Positions 1 through 10,263 of a stretch of 64,000 bases of DNA are shown piece by piece. The stretch is from contig MU839829.1 of assembly GCA_030411725.1 (NCBI GenBank), forward strand, positions 1,612,001 to 1,676,000, written 5' to 3'. This DNA is from Echria macrotheca. Taxonomy: Eukaryota > Ascomycota > Sordariomycetes > Sordariales > Schizotheciaceae. The notes under the pieces were generated by a model. The model was not told the DNA's origin. It searched no databases and saw only the letters and a program-made list of their open reading frames with translations. The position numbers were made by a program, and so were the translations under genes. Each line of letters opens with the position of its first letter. Position 1 is the first letter of the stretch.

Positions 1-3000
1 TTTCCCTCGACACAGCAAACAGATGGCAGCGTTAAATCGGCCCGTGTGGAGATTCCAATGCTCGGGTTCCATACAAGCACGTCTTCCTGAACGCCAGAGC
101 ACGAGACAAGCCGGTTTCCAACCACCCGAACCCCTATTCTTGATTTGACGTCGCACAGCCGATTTTCAACCCTTCAGACCGCGTACTCGTACAGCGGCGG
201 CAGGGTTGGATAGTCGCTCACTGCCGAGCCGGAGGCTCCTTCTGCACGAGGGTTTGCTTATCGTCGGACATCCAACCCGCAGCACAGCTCGCAGCAGCTC
301 GGGCTGCGCTAGTTCTTGGTAGTTATTCGCCAGCATGCTCGAACCCCGTCCGCCGCATCACACCGCCCATGCGCCAGCTGCCCCGGAGCGAGACATTCAT
401 CAGCATCGGCTCGGGGGCTTGCTCGTCGATAAGACAGATGAACACGACGAAGTCCCAACAACATCGCGACAGATGAGAATTTAGTGTACCGTATTAGCGA
501 AGGACCAACAGGGTGGAACTTCCCGCCCAACGTCGTTGTCTTCCTGGTTCCTCCATAATAGCCTATCGCAACCTGCGGAATGCAATGTGACGCTGTTCCA
601 AGGCGTTCCTTGTCCCGGGCATCGACCCCAGAAGCCCTGTCGCGATGTCGTCTGGCGCGCTGGGAGAGTCAGTGTCACTCGAGACCTCGCAACCCCGCCA
701 TCCGTGGCTGTTCCTGCGGGTACCTGGTACGGACACCAAGTGCAAATTCGATGGGCGCGCGGATGGCAAATCACAAGCGCTCCCGAACAGCTGTAGGATC
801 AATTCCTGGAAGATAACACACTTCACGACACTCTATTTCGAGATTTTAGGCAATCCAGCTGTCGACCAGCTCTTGTCCGACTGACGGGCACCTGCAAGAG
901 TGAAAGGAGTGCCGGGCCCGTTTAGTTACTGCCCGTTGGCGCTACTGCCAGTGCTGCCATCAACCACCGGCTCCGGGCCGTCGACCGTCGATCGATGATG
1001 GTTGCGTTGTCGCCGGGGCTAGTTAACGGTTACCTTAGTCTGGCGCGGGCGACGACGTCTCTTATTATTAGTCCAAGTCGCGCATCATGACGGGTTCGAG
1101 AAGCAGCCCAGCAGCAAGCCGTGGCTTTTTTAGGGTAAAAAAGCTTTCTTGTATCCCTGATCTGGAAAAGCACAGTGAACGACAGACACATGCCATCCAT
1201 CAGGTTCCCGCTAGTTACGGGTCGTGGGTCCGTTGCGCAGCAGATGCCGAGCCAAAAGCCACACACCCACCGCGTCACAGGTCCACCAGCTTCCCCTGTC
1301 CGTTCGAGGGAGTGCTGCGCCCACGATTATCCCTAGGTTCTTGATCCACCATCAAGAGGCGTGCCTGTGATTTTTTTCCATCGAGATCCATTGCCATGAG
1401 TCCCTTAAAAGCCGCTGTCGTGCCTGAGAATGGGGATCCCGACTGTTTACCTCGGCGGCCTCTCAATGCTCAGTCCCGGCAGCATTCATTGCTCTTGGTC
1501 AGGCCACAATCTTGGCAGGGCAGTGGGAAAAAAAATTAGACCTCAACCGACGCCAATCCCCTTGCTTCCTGGGATATCTAACGTTGCGCCGCCAGGGAGC
1601 GGGGATTCACCACCATGGGCATCAAAAGGAAAACAGACGGAATTCGTAGAATCATATCTCCGGGTGGCTGTTGCGACTCAAAGCCCATCTCGTCTCCATC
1701 TCGTCTCCATCTCGTGGTGGAATTCTGAATCTTCTCCTCGATGCTGACTGTGTGTGAACACATGCATGCATGCCCTCTGTTACGCCGCGCCGAGAGATTC
1801 ATCCACCCGAATCATCCAACAACAGGCCGTGTCCGGGGCACTCCTCTACGGGTAGTGTACGGGCCACGCTGCCCGCTTCCCACCTTCCCACTCTGCCTGG
1901 CTGGCACGAGCATGCGCGGCATCCAGCAGTGACCACCCGTGGGAAGAGCAGCCAGGGCAGCAGAGTCGCAGTCACAGCAGAAACACGAGAAGAATCCCGC
2001 CCGCTGCAGGCGAAACACGCAAACTCGTTGCAACGCAAAAGCCAGCATTTTCCACGGTTGCTGCATCCACTTTTGCATCCATCGGGTCCATTGTGTCCGC
2101 AGCTTTCTTTTCCCCCTCCTTCTTTTCCTTCGTTTTCTCTCCTGCGGTAATCCCTAATCCTCCGACGCTTTCACTGTCACGGGCTCCAGAACAGCGACGT
2201 CGAAACAGCGCTGGCCAGCCTTGCTACCTGCACCCCCCTCCCACCCCGAACCCGCTTGGCGCCGCCCCCCCGTTGTCTCGAAAGGGGAGATTTGGCTGAA
2301 GCACGCAGGCACTTCCCAGGCTTCTTTCCCCCCCGTGGCTGCTGCTTCTGCGAGGACCGAGAACTCGTTCGCCGCTCTCACTGCATTCTGCATCCCGAAA
2401 CACACCGCGCAGGCCGGCCATCGACCAATTTCCCCCGTGGCTTCTGACGGATCAAGACTAGCGAGCCTAGAGTACATCGAGACGCTACGGCGGTGCCAAC
2501 AAACGCGGAAACAGGGCGTCGACTTTTGGATTCCTCGCGGCCTATCATCGCCGTCTTCGTCACCGCAGACAGACGCCGCGTCGCCCAGCCACCCGGACGC
2601 CGAGCTGCTCCAGCGTCGAATCCCAGCGGTCCCACGTCGTGTGGAGGTCGCCCTGTCGAGCGTCACGCTGCTTTTGCCGACCGCTGCCAACTCCTGCCCT
2701 CTGCAGCGCTGCCTCAACTGGCTGCACCCAAGTCGCTTTTTGCTCCTCAGCGCCACTCGCTCCGCACCGCGATCGTCCGGGTGCCTCTCACTCCGCTAGC
2801 TTGCTGCAGCCGTCCTCGAGACGCTCGTCCGGTCCTTTCGATATCCACAACCCCCAAATGGGTCTGTGATCTGTCAATCGCTTCACCCACGTCTCCGATC
2901 TGCAAGCCCCGTTGGACCAAATTTCAGACGGCCAGAGCCCTATCTTGCGAACAAACCCATCCCATCGCGCCTACTTTGCCGTGCGTGAGGAGACGCCGCA

Positions 3001-3243
3001 GAATTACAGCAGAGGAGAGAGAAAAAAAGAAAATACAATCGGCCGGGGACCAAGTATAGAAAAATCATCTGCTACTAGGCGCCAAAAAGGGGAATTGGGT
3101 CGCGCCAGTGGTTACGCACAGGTGCCGACTTTCGCGGTCTCTTCCTGGCTGAGCGCTGTCGACCGCCAGAGACAGGCGCCGCTGCTGTTGCAGCTTCGAA
3201 ACTTGACTTGTTCAGCTCACTATCCCAAATCGGGACCTCCACC
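1..3243. other. Upstream region and probable long leader, no gene seen
   Basis: No reading frame here resembles a known protein. The longest open frames (about 190-200 codons near 2154-2799 on both strands) overlap each other and show no domain. From about 2040 onward the plus strand is rich in pyrimidine runs and short ATG-poor stretches, as expected of a promoter and long 5' leader for the gene beginning at 3244. That leader role is inference. Confidence 0.4.
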
Positions 3244-6080
3244 ATGGCACCCATGACGCCCCGACTCAAGATCTTGTCAGGTAAGTCCCCGGTTCTCAGC
3301 GCGCTTGCTAGAATTCTCCCCTCCCGCTTCCTTCTGTATACCCTTCTTCAGCCTAGTGCAACTCGATTCCCGGGACGAGTCCAACCTAGGGGCTGGCCGG
3401 GCTTCTCTTCACCACTCCGCTTTTGTTGTCCGACTTCCCTTACCTACCCCCGATCACCCACCCCCATCACACTCGTTTTTGGTGTCTCCTCCAGAGATTC
3501 GGGGTTGGCGACGCATGCGTCCTCGCCAGCGTTTTCAGCAATGTCGGACGAATATGAGCTAATGAGTGTGGCCGTAGTCGGCGGGAATCCGGTCTCTGCC
3601 TTCTTGTCATGGCGCCTGCAAGCGACGAATGCCTGCGACGTCACCCTCGTGTGGAAGACGGGCTACGAACATGTATCGCAGTACGGAATATCCTTCAAGT
3701 AAGTCGTCCAGAACCCGCGCAGACCTCATGGTCTCCCGGCCACCCTGCTGACGCTTGGGAAACAGATCTCCCGTCTTTGGTAATGAGCGGTTTAAGCCTC
3801 GCTACGGTATGTACTCTCTGGCCTCCCTTTCCACCTCTCCTCCACTGCCCTTGACCGAGCGGATGCTGAAGATTGGCGTGTTGCAGTTGTCCGAGCACCA
3901 GAAGAAGCCGCCGCTCGGAGAGACGGCGCCTTCGACTACGTCATTCTCTGTATAAAAGCGCTTCCTGATGTCTACGACCTTGCCTCGGTGATCGATTCTG
4001 TCGTTACTCCCCAGCATACCTGTATTCTCCTAAACACGACGCACTCGCTCGGGCTCGAGTCAGCTATTGAAGAGCGATTTCCCACTAATGTGGTCCTCTC
4101 GCTTGTCTGCGGCGCAGACCTCGCCCAACTCGGAGGGAGCGAATTCGAACACAAGGGGTCGACCGAGGTGTGGGTTGGGCCTGCCAACGGGAATCCAAAC
4201 ATTCCGGCCTCGATCCAAGAAGATATGGCCCAGGCTCTGGCTATGACCCTCAGCACTGGCCAGGTCGACTGCAAAGTCTCGAGTAACATTCGGCAACAGC
4301 AGTATGAGCGAGTGATCGGGTAAGCATTGACCCACCGGAGCTTCTTTTGCGGCAAGCATGATAGCTGACCTGCTGCAGACCAATTGCGTTCCACCCCCTG
4401 ACCGTCCTCTTCGAGACGCCGAGTTACTCTGCGCTGCTCGACAAGGTTGGCGTTGCAAAGCTGGTGTCGGATATTATCGACGAACTGCTGGCGCTCGCCG
4501 AGGCTCAGGGCTGCAAGTTCCCGCCCGAGTTCAAGCAGAGGACCATTGATGAGTTCTCGCGAAATACCAACGACAATATTATGTGGCAGGACTTCGTTGC
4601 GAAGAGGCCAATGGAAGTCGAGACTTATCTGGGATCTCCAGCCAGGTTATCACAAGAAATGGGTGTCGCAACGCCGCGGATCGAGACGCTGTACGCCATA
4701 CTTCACAACCTGAATATCACCAATAGGAGCAAGCCGAAACTCGAGGTCCTCGCTCCCCCGCCTCAGCCAGGTTCTCCATCCGGCACTCCTTCACCATTGC
4801 CGCGGATGTCGACGCAAGGGCTGCCTCCGCGTATTTCTTCAAATGGGATGCCCAATGGCAACGGCATGCCACCACGGCCCCGCCCGAGAGGACCCCCACA
4901 GATGCCGCCAAATGGTATGCGTCGTCCGCCTCCGATGAACGGGGGACCGAATGGCTACGGGCGGCCACCACCCAACGGGAGACAGCCATCACGACGAGGC
5001 TCGATGGAGGGCGGTGATCTCGATGAATTCAGTCACCTGGTTGTGTATGACGAGATACCAGAGGGTGGCGAGGCCGGGTATCCGCCCCAAGCGCAGGACC
5101 TTGCGCTCAGGGAGAGGGAGCTGCAATTGAGGCAACGCGAATTGGCGCTGAGAGAGCAGGAAATGAGGTTAAGACGTGCCGGTGGTGGGCCAGGACCGGG
5201 GCCGGGGCCGCGGAGGGGACCGCCTCCACCAATGCGACACAATGGCGGTGGTGGTGCCATGTACGACGACGATGATGATGATGACGACTATTTCGATCCT
5301 GCATCTGGTCCCGTCCAGCCGATGATAGACCCCGATAACTTCGACATGATGAGCGTCACCTCAAAGAAGAATCGGAAGGCGTCGGCAGCAACCCCTGCCC
5401 AATTCCGCAAAAACCCGGAACAGGACACTGGCCCATCACGGTCGAGCAGATTCCGACCGAGCTTTGGGAGGAACAGATCGAGCCAGATCATGACGGGCGT
5501 GCCGGGCCTACACGAAAACATCATGGACGACCCGCTCCTCGGCTCGACTTCGAACCGATACGGGACTGTTGACCGTGGGCAGATGCACGCAGAATCGAGA
5601 GCGAACTCGCTGACCGCCGCCCGACTCGACGAGCTCCAGTACAATCAAGGCCCACCCATGGGCATGAACGGTTCGCGGCGGACAAGCCAGTCTCCGGGAA
5701 ATCCTTATAGCCCGTCGATCCGGGGCGGGGTTCCCGGACGGCCTTCGCCACCCAATGGGTATCCCGGGCCGATGAACGGCATGAATGGAATGGGCGGGTT
5801 CAACGGACATGCAAATGGCCGACCATCGCCTCCAAATGGTATGCAACAGCCCATCCCCCGATACCCTCCCGGCCATGGCAATGCTGTGGCACCACAGCAA
5901 GTGGAACAGCATGCTGGGGTGAGCGCCCTCCAACCACCAAAAGGAAAGAACGTACCAAGTCTGACGGGTAGTGCGAGCGCCAGCGCGGGCAGTGGTGATT
6001 CCACGCACCTCGACTCTGAACCCTCTGCCCACAGCAGTCAAAGCAGCTTAGGGCCGCGACCTCCCATCGGGGTGCGCTAA
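3244..6080 (+). CDS. Ketopantoate reductase-like protein (Mug72/ApbA family) with long disordered tail
   Basis: Five exons: 3244-3280, 3530-3698, 3766-3806, 3887-4319 and 4379-6080, giving about 793 residues. The N-terminal third is a PanE/ApbA fold: a nucleotide-binding segment (VAVVGGNPVSAF, a looser form of GxGxxG) and the strand DYVILCIKA, followed by an ApbA-type C-terminal helical domain ending near residue 335 (around ITNRSKPKLE). In true PanE enzymes this fold reduces ketopantoate with NADPH in pantothenate synthesis. Fungal Mug72-type relatives are of uncertain activity, so I do not assign the reaction. The last 460 or so residues are rich in Pro, Gly, Asn and Met. They hold three 7-residue charged repeats near residue 468 and a run of eight Asp near 523. 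The start at 3244 has a good CCACC context. The acceptor of intron 1 may also be at 3538, which keeps the frame. Confidence 0.8.
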
Positions 6081-7240
6081 ACGCCGCGCCGAGAACCAAC
6101 GTTGCGACGACTCTCGCCCAAAGAGAGGGCACCGCTCATATCGACTGCGGGGAGGAAGGATATTGAAACAAACATGTCGGAATGATTCAATTTCGATTCA
6201 ATAGCGAGGGAGCGTTTCCTTTCTCGTACCGAGCGATACCCGACCCTTTTACGACGCTCAGCAACGGAACCGCCGAAATGGTCCGAGTTTGGTCTAGAAA
6301 GATGCTGTTATACTTTTTGATGGAGAGGCGGCACGTGATGACATTCGGATACACACAACACATCTCTGGTGTTTTTTCTTTTTAGAGACGGGGCCAGGGT
6401 CGGTTCTTTGGGTTATTACTTTCGGCGAGCCAGAGAGAGAGAGAGCGAACGACGTTCACGTCAAGACGTACACATAATATTTATTTTTTTATGTTTGGTC
6501 TCTAGTGAAGGAATCCGGGTCTGACGAGGAAGGGGACCGTGACGGGAGAGCGGAGCGACATACAGTACATAGGCATATTTTCTCCCTCTTGTCTCTGTGT
6601 ATGGAACGACGATGATCATCTCTTTTGTGTTTTTTTCCTTGTCCCGGGGGAGAGAGAGAACGGCTTTAATTGGTTTGCGGGGTCTTCTTGGTAATAGTGC
6701 TGCGGTTGACTTTGGGCGAATACCTGCATCAAACTGGCACCTAGCGGGAGTCAAAGCTGTTGAAGTTAGGGGAGGGGGCCACAAAAGATGGATAACTATA
6801 GCATGTAATTGAGTCTACGTTAGCGTGGTCTTGGAAGGGAGAGAGCCTGGGGTTTTTGAGGAGGGGTGGAAGGGGACGAAGAAGGGTTGGGGGAGGATAT
6901 TGAGAGTCGAGGAGGTGGATGGTTTTGGGTTGGTTGGGATGGGATTAGACAGAAAGGACAAAATGGAGATGTGAAATTTCTATGGAATATGGTTTGGCCC
7001 TTTGTGTGTCTGTCTGTCTGTTTTGGTTAAGTTGGTATCGATATGTGCATATGGGACTGTTGGGGGTTAGTGAGCTGGCTGCTTGGTTTCGTTTTCTGCG
7101 GATGGCTGAGTCCTCCTTTTTTTCTATTTTACGACAAGTAGGTATAGTTTCGACTTGGGGGTGTTGAATATTTTGGGTAGAGGGCTACGTTGTTGATTGA
7201 TGCTCTCGTATCACGAGTTTCCACAAACGCCAACACAAGA
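6081..7240. other. 3' flank, no gene seen
   Basis: T- and G-rich sequence follows the stop codon at 6080 and continues without a recognisable frame. It probably includes the 3' UTR of the upstream gene. Nothing else can be supported. Confidence 0.4.
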
Positions 7241-7582
7241 GGACAAGAGGACAACAAGACTGTTGTGCTTCGATTCTAGACCTGGAAGGTGTACTCCACG
7301 AAGGATAGGAATAGGAAGCTACTGGAAACCTAAACGGCTCTGGAGGGTATCGGCGCGGTTTCGCCGCTGTCGGGGAAGGTATTCCGAAAGGTCGACCGCA
7401 AGGTCTAAGAGGTAACCCAGACTCTGAACCAGGAGGCGCACGACACACAAGCTGCCTTGGACAAGCACGTCATGGTTTAGCTGCCGAGTGACAACATGCC
7501 TGGCGGTAGATATTGACATGTTGGTTTCTCTGCCAAGACAGTTACCTGGATCAAGGGTATCAAGCAGTTCTGGCTGGGTATG
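7241..7582 (+). pseudogene. Decayed protein-coding fragment with five in-frame stops
   Basis: Reading codons from 7241 gives a protein-like text (for example DNKTVVLRF, TWKVYSTKDRNRKLLE, TALEGIGAVSPLSGKVFRK, EVTQTLNQEAHDTQAALDKH, HVGFSAKTVTWIKGIKQFW). It is interrupted by stops at 7277 (TAG), 7331 (TAA), 7406 (TAA), 7478 (TAG) and 7514 (TGA). Each stop is one C-to-T step away from a Gln or Arg codon (CAG, CAA, CGA), which is what cytosine-deamination decay or repeat-induced point mutation would leave. I do not recognise the family. It lies just upstream of tRNA-Val and 5S rRNA genes, a common landing place for insertions. That it is a relic is inference from the codon pattern; chance cannot be excluded. 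Confidence 0.4.
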
Positions 7583-7728
7583 TTTGCTAGTTTACAGGGA
7601 ACAATCTTGGTCTGAGTAAAGTTTCGGGATGCTTTCGTACTTGCATTCCAGAAAAACGCCCCCGTGTGCGAGACAGAACCGGGCGGGAAATAGCAACAAA
7701 AAAGAGTGTGGGAAGAACACTCCTACAT

Positions 7729-7734
7729 AAAAAA
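7729..7734 (-). terminator. Candidate Pol III terminator for tRNA-Val
   Basis: A run of six A on the plus strand reads as T6 on the minus strand, about 34 nt beyond the tRNA 3' end. It is the first T run of four or more downstream. A somewhat long trailer would be implied. Confidence 0.4.
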
Positions 7735-7767
7735 TGAAGACGGACAGCAAGCAAGCCACACTTTCTT

Positions 7768-7841
7768 TGATCGAACCCAGGCTCGATCTGGGGACCTTCA
7801 GTGTGTTAGACTGACGTGATAACCAACTACACCATCCGACC
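7768..7841 (-). tRNA. tRNA-Val (AAC)
   Basis: The minus strand folds as a full cloverleaf. The acceptor strands GGTCGGA and TTCGATC pair over seven positions with two G-U pairs, and the discriminator is A. The anticodon stem TCAGT/ACTGA closes a 7-nt loop CTAACAC, giving anticodon AAC, which reads valine GUU codons. The T stem CCCAG/CTGGG closes the loop ATCGAGC. The usual T54 of the TTC motif is A here, which would remove the normal T54-A58 pair. No intron is seen. CCA is not encoded, as is normal for nuclear tRNA genes. It lies 104 nt from the 5S gene on the same strand. Confidence 0.9.
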
Positions 7842-7939
7842 GATGAGAGAGGCTTTGCTTGTGTCTGTGATTGGACTTCGATGGAATGTTCATTATGAAC
7901 CGGAGGACCGTGTTGGAGGAAGCAGAAAAAAGAGCAGGG

Positions 7940-7946
7940 AAAAAAA
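7940..7946 (-). terminator. Pol III terminator of the 5S rRNA gene
   Basis: Seven A on the plus strand give T7 on the minus strand, directly at the 3' end of the 5S rRNA sequence. This is the usual position of the Pol III stop signal. Confidence 0.75.
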
Positions 7947-8064
7947 CATACAACACCGGGGATTCGCTGGTGGTCACCCACCCAACTACTAGTCCGGCCC
8001 TTACCAGCTTATCTATGGGAGAGCGGACGGGATCCCGAGTTCTCTGGTAGGTATGGTCGTATGT
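7946..8064 (-). rRNA. 5S ribosomal RNA
   Basis: The minus strand from 8064 begins ACATACGACCATACC and ends GGTGTTGTATGT, 119 nt in all. The two ends pair as helix I. The internal segments GATCCCGTCCGCTCTCCCAT and GTTGGGTGGGTGACCACC match the conserved fungal 5S core and its internal Pol III control region. A single copy away from the rDNA repeat fits the dispersed 5S arrangement known from Neurospora and other Pezizomycotina. I see no mutation that would break a conserved helix, so the gene appears functional. Confidence 0.95.
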
Positions 8065-8088
8065 GATTGTTTGACTCTTCGGAGTCGG

Positions 8089-8094
8089 TTATAT
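8089..8094 (-). promoter_or_regulatory. TATA-like element upstream of 5S rRNA
   Basis: The minus strand reads ATATAA at 25-30 nt before the first base of the 5S gene. Neurospora 5S genes are known to need a TATA-like box at about this distance, so the position supports a functional promoter. Confidence 0.6.
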
Positions 8095-8514
8095 GGGCTG
8101 TTTGGAGGTTGTTGTAGACAGGATGCCATCTGGGTTGGCTCATGGAATGGTGAATAGCTGGGCAACACGAGTAGCTCGAGTTGCATATGCATATGATATA
8201 GAACTGGATTATTCCATCATTGAGCATGTAAAATGCTCAAACCCTGTAGTGTTTGTCCCTACATCTTCCCCAGTCTCCTTTTCACCGTTTTCCGCCGTTT
8301 CCTTTGATGATGGTGGTGCTTCTTCCCCTTTTCCCCCGATAAGATAGCTGCCCCGCAGCATCCCACCACGACGGGTTTGTTGTTTGCGACAACACAAACA
8401 CACATTCCACCACCCCTCCCCCATCAAACGAGTGACTGATCACACCGCAAAGATACAAAACGTCGGATGTAGATATTCCCGCCGCGCGTGGCGAGACGGC
8501 AAGCGGCGACCATC
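8095..8514. other. Intergenic region between 5S rRNA and hsk3
   Basis: Pyrimidine-rich on the plus strand from about 8270, which suits a promoter and leader for the gene at 8515. Nothing else is recognised. Confidence 0.35.
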
Positions 8515-8922
8515 ATGGCGACTCGCAACATCAATACCAACACGCAGAGCGGTGGCAGCGGCGGCGGCGCGTCGCGTCAGTCCATGGCCGTGTCGGGCAG
8601 CGCCGTCAAGGCGAGACAGCTGGTACGTGTTTTATCGCTCAGACAACGGATAGATTCCTGATAGAATTCCAGACACAGCTCCATTCGCAGCTCGCGCAGC
8701 TCTCAGCCAACCTGGCCGACACGGAGAACCTGCTGCGCATGACCAGCGTCCAGGCGGAATGCATGCGCGGCCTCGGGAGCTGGCACGGCGGACTGTAGGT
8801 TACTTTTGTTGGTGTCGGTATCTGGGGAGTTGGGCTAACTGTGCTGAAGCTTCATGGCTGCGAGCAAGGTGCTGGGAGAGGAGTCGGTACAGCAGCAGCA
8901 GCAGCAAGGGCCGCCCAAGTGA
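8515..8922 (+). CDS. hsk3: DASH/Dam1 complex subunit Hsk3
   Basis: Three exons (8515-8622, 8673-8794, 8850-8922) give 100 residues. The central part (QLHSQLAQLSANLADTENLL, then RMTSVQAECMRGLG and GGLFMAASKVLGEE) matches the short conserved helix of Hsk3. Hsk3 is one of the small subunits of the fungal DASH (Dam1) ring that couples kinetochores to spindle microtubules. The N terminus is a Gly/Ser-rich low-complexity segment. Just before the end there is a run of six Gln encoded mostly by CAG. The gene runs tail to tail with the RNase P subunit gene on the other strand, about 450 nt away. Family assignment is by motif recall; no rival family comes to mind. Confidence 0.85.
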
Positions 8923-9374
8923 CGATAACTGTCGACGGGAAGATGCCTTGATGAAACAGGGCGGGTATGCGAGGTTTGGCACTACATCCTTTCCGACTGC
9001 CTGCTGGGCACATGGAGCAGGCGCGCGCAGGGCTAGTGCTGGTCAACATAACCCAGAAAAGCCGGCCGATGCATCCGAGTTGTAGCACAGATACCTGGGA
9101 AACGTTTAGATGGTTGGATTATTCATTGGTGATACGGCGATACATCTAAGTCTAGTGTCGTCGCGACAGTATCAACCACTTGAAGATCTGATACGGACTC
9201 TCCATGGTAGTAACTACATGAAGCACCTCATCCCCATTCCTCGAACCACGACATCAGCGATATCTACTCGTGGCGGGTCTGCATAATTATGTGAAATGCG
9301 AATGGCAGGACGTAGGCCAGGTGCTTCTCCATCGAGATGCCTTCTTTGTTGACTGAAAACCTCAACCCTGGTCT
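8923..9374. other. Convergent 3' flanks of hsk3 and rpr2
   Basis: No frame or RNA gene is recognised. It should hold the two 3' UTRs. Confidence 0.35.
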
Positions 9375-9833
9375 TCACCCTGCTTGGGCCGCCTTCTCAA
9401 CTTTCGACTGATCATCCCGCTCCGTCTTTCGCTTTTGCCTCGGCGCATCGACAGGATACCTCCTTTCGCGCTGACATGTGTGACATTTGCGAACCAGCAC
9501 ATCAGCCCACGGTTTCCTCCCATTCTTACTCCGGTTTTCGATGGTCGATGTGCACGACTGGCCTTCGATGAGAATGGAGTCGCAATACTTGCAAATCGTC
9601 TGCTTCATAGCTGGGGTGAGCCGAATCCGCGTCTTGAGCGATACCGACCGTAGATCTGTGACAAGCCGGCGCGCCATGCCTGGGAGGGCGGGCGTAGTAG
9701 TAGTAGTAGACGAGTCCTTGGCATCTGGATTTGAAGCCGAAGACGAGAGGAAGGCGGCCGCCTGGTGAAGGAACGACGCGCGGGTGTAAATGGCCTTGTT
9801 TTGCACGCTGCCACCGTTCTTTACTTTTGCCAT
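9375..9833 (-). CDS. rpr2: RNase P/MRP protein subunit Rpr2/Rpp21 family
   Basis: Single exon, 152 residues. Residues 53-125 carry the Rpr2/Rpp21/SNM1 zinc-binding fold: a helical lead (ARRLVTDLRSVSLKTRIRL), then CKYC at 81-84 and CHTC at 117-120, four cysteines that would bind one zinc. Proteins of this family are part of nuclear RNase P, which removes 5' leaders from pre-tRNAs; the SNM1 branch belongs to RNase MRP. The longer spacing and the NRSKNGRKPWADV segment fit the Rpr2/Rpp21 branch better. The C terminus is Lys/Arg-rich. The gene is divergent from sub2, sharing about 430 nt of upstream sequence. Confidence 0.85.
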   Translation of the reverse strand: MAKVKNGGSVQNKAIYTRASFLHQAAAFLSSSASNPDAKDSSTTTTTPALPGMARRLVTDLRSVSLKTRIRLTPAMKQTICKYCDSILIEGQSCTSTIENRSKNGRKPWADVLVRKCHTCQRERRYPVDAPRQKRKTERDDQSKVEKAAQAG

Positions 9834-10263
9834 GATTGCCTGGCTTATCTCGGAGCTATTGTTCGCACATTTAAAAAAGTCAAGAACGGACTTGTTGAAA
9901 AAAAAAGAGACCTCCAGTGACGCACCTGCCTCGAGATCCCCAGATCTGTCTGAATCTTTGCCCCACGCCCATTGGTTGCAGAAGCCCCACCATGTGTGGG
10001 GCGCGCCCGCGAAGGCTGCGCCTCTTTGACCTCTGTCAACCTTATTTTCTCTGTCGCTGCCTTCTTCCCCTCCGAATTTTCAACCTTTCCATCCACAACC
10101 ACCCACTTCTCTTCGCGCGTGGTCTCGATCAATCCGCGACTCGTTTCTCCACCATCGCTGCTTCTTGCCATCAACGATCCATCAACCCGACTTCGCGCTC
10201 TCGTCTTTTGTTTTTATCACGACCAGTTCGCTCTACGCGTCATCCATTTCAAAGCTCGCCAAA
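9834..10263. other. Shared divergent promoter region of rpr2 and sub2
   Basis: Between two start codons on opposite strands. The half nearest sub2 is rich in C and T on the plus strand, as expected of a leader of a highly expressed fungal gene. No specific site is claimed. Confidence 0.4.

Noticed and set aside
2154..2799. Overlapping open frames of about 190-200 codons on both strands
   Set aside because: Neither has a recognisable domain; the plus-strand one lacks an ATG start. It is GC-rich leader or promoter DNA.
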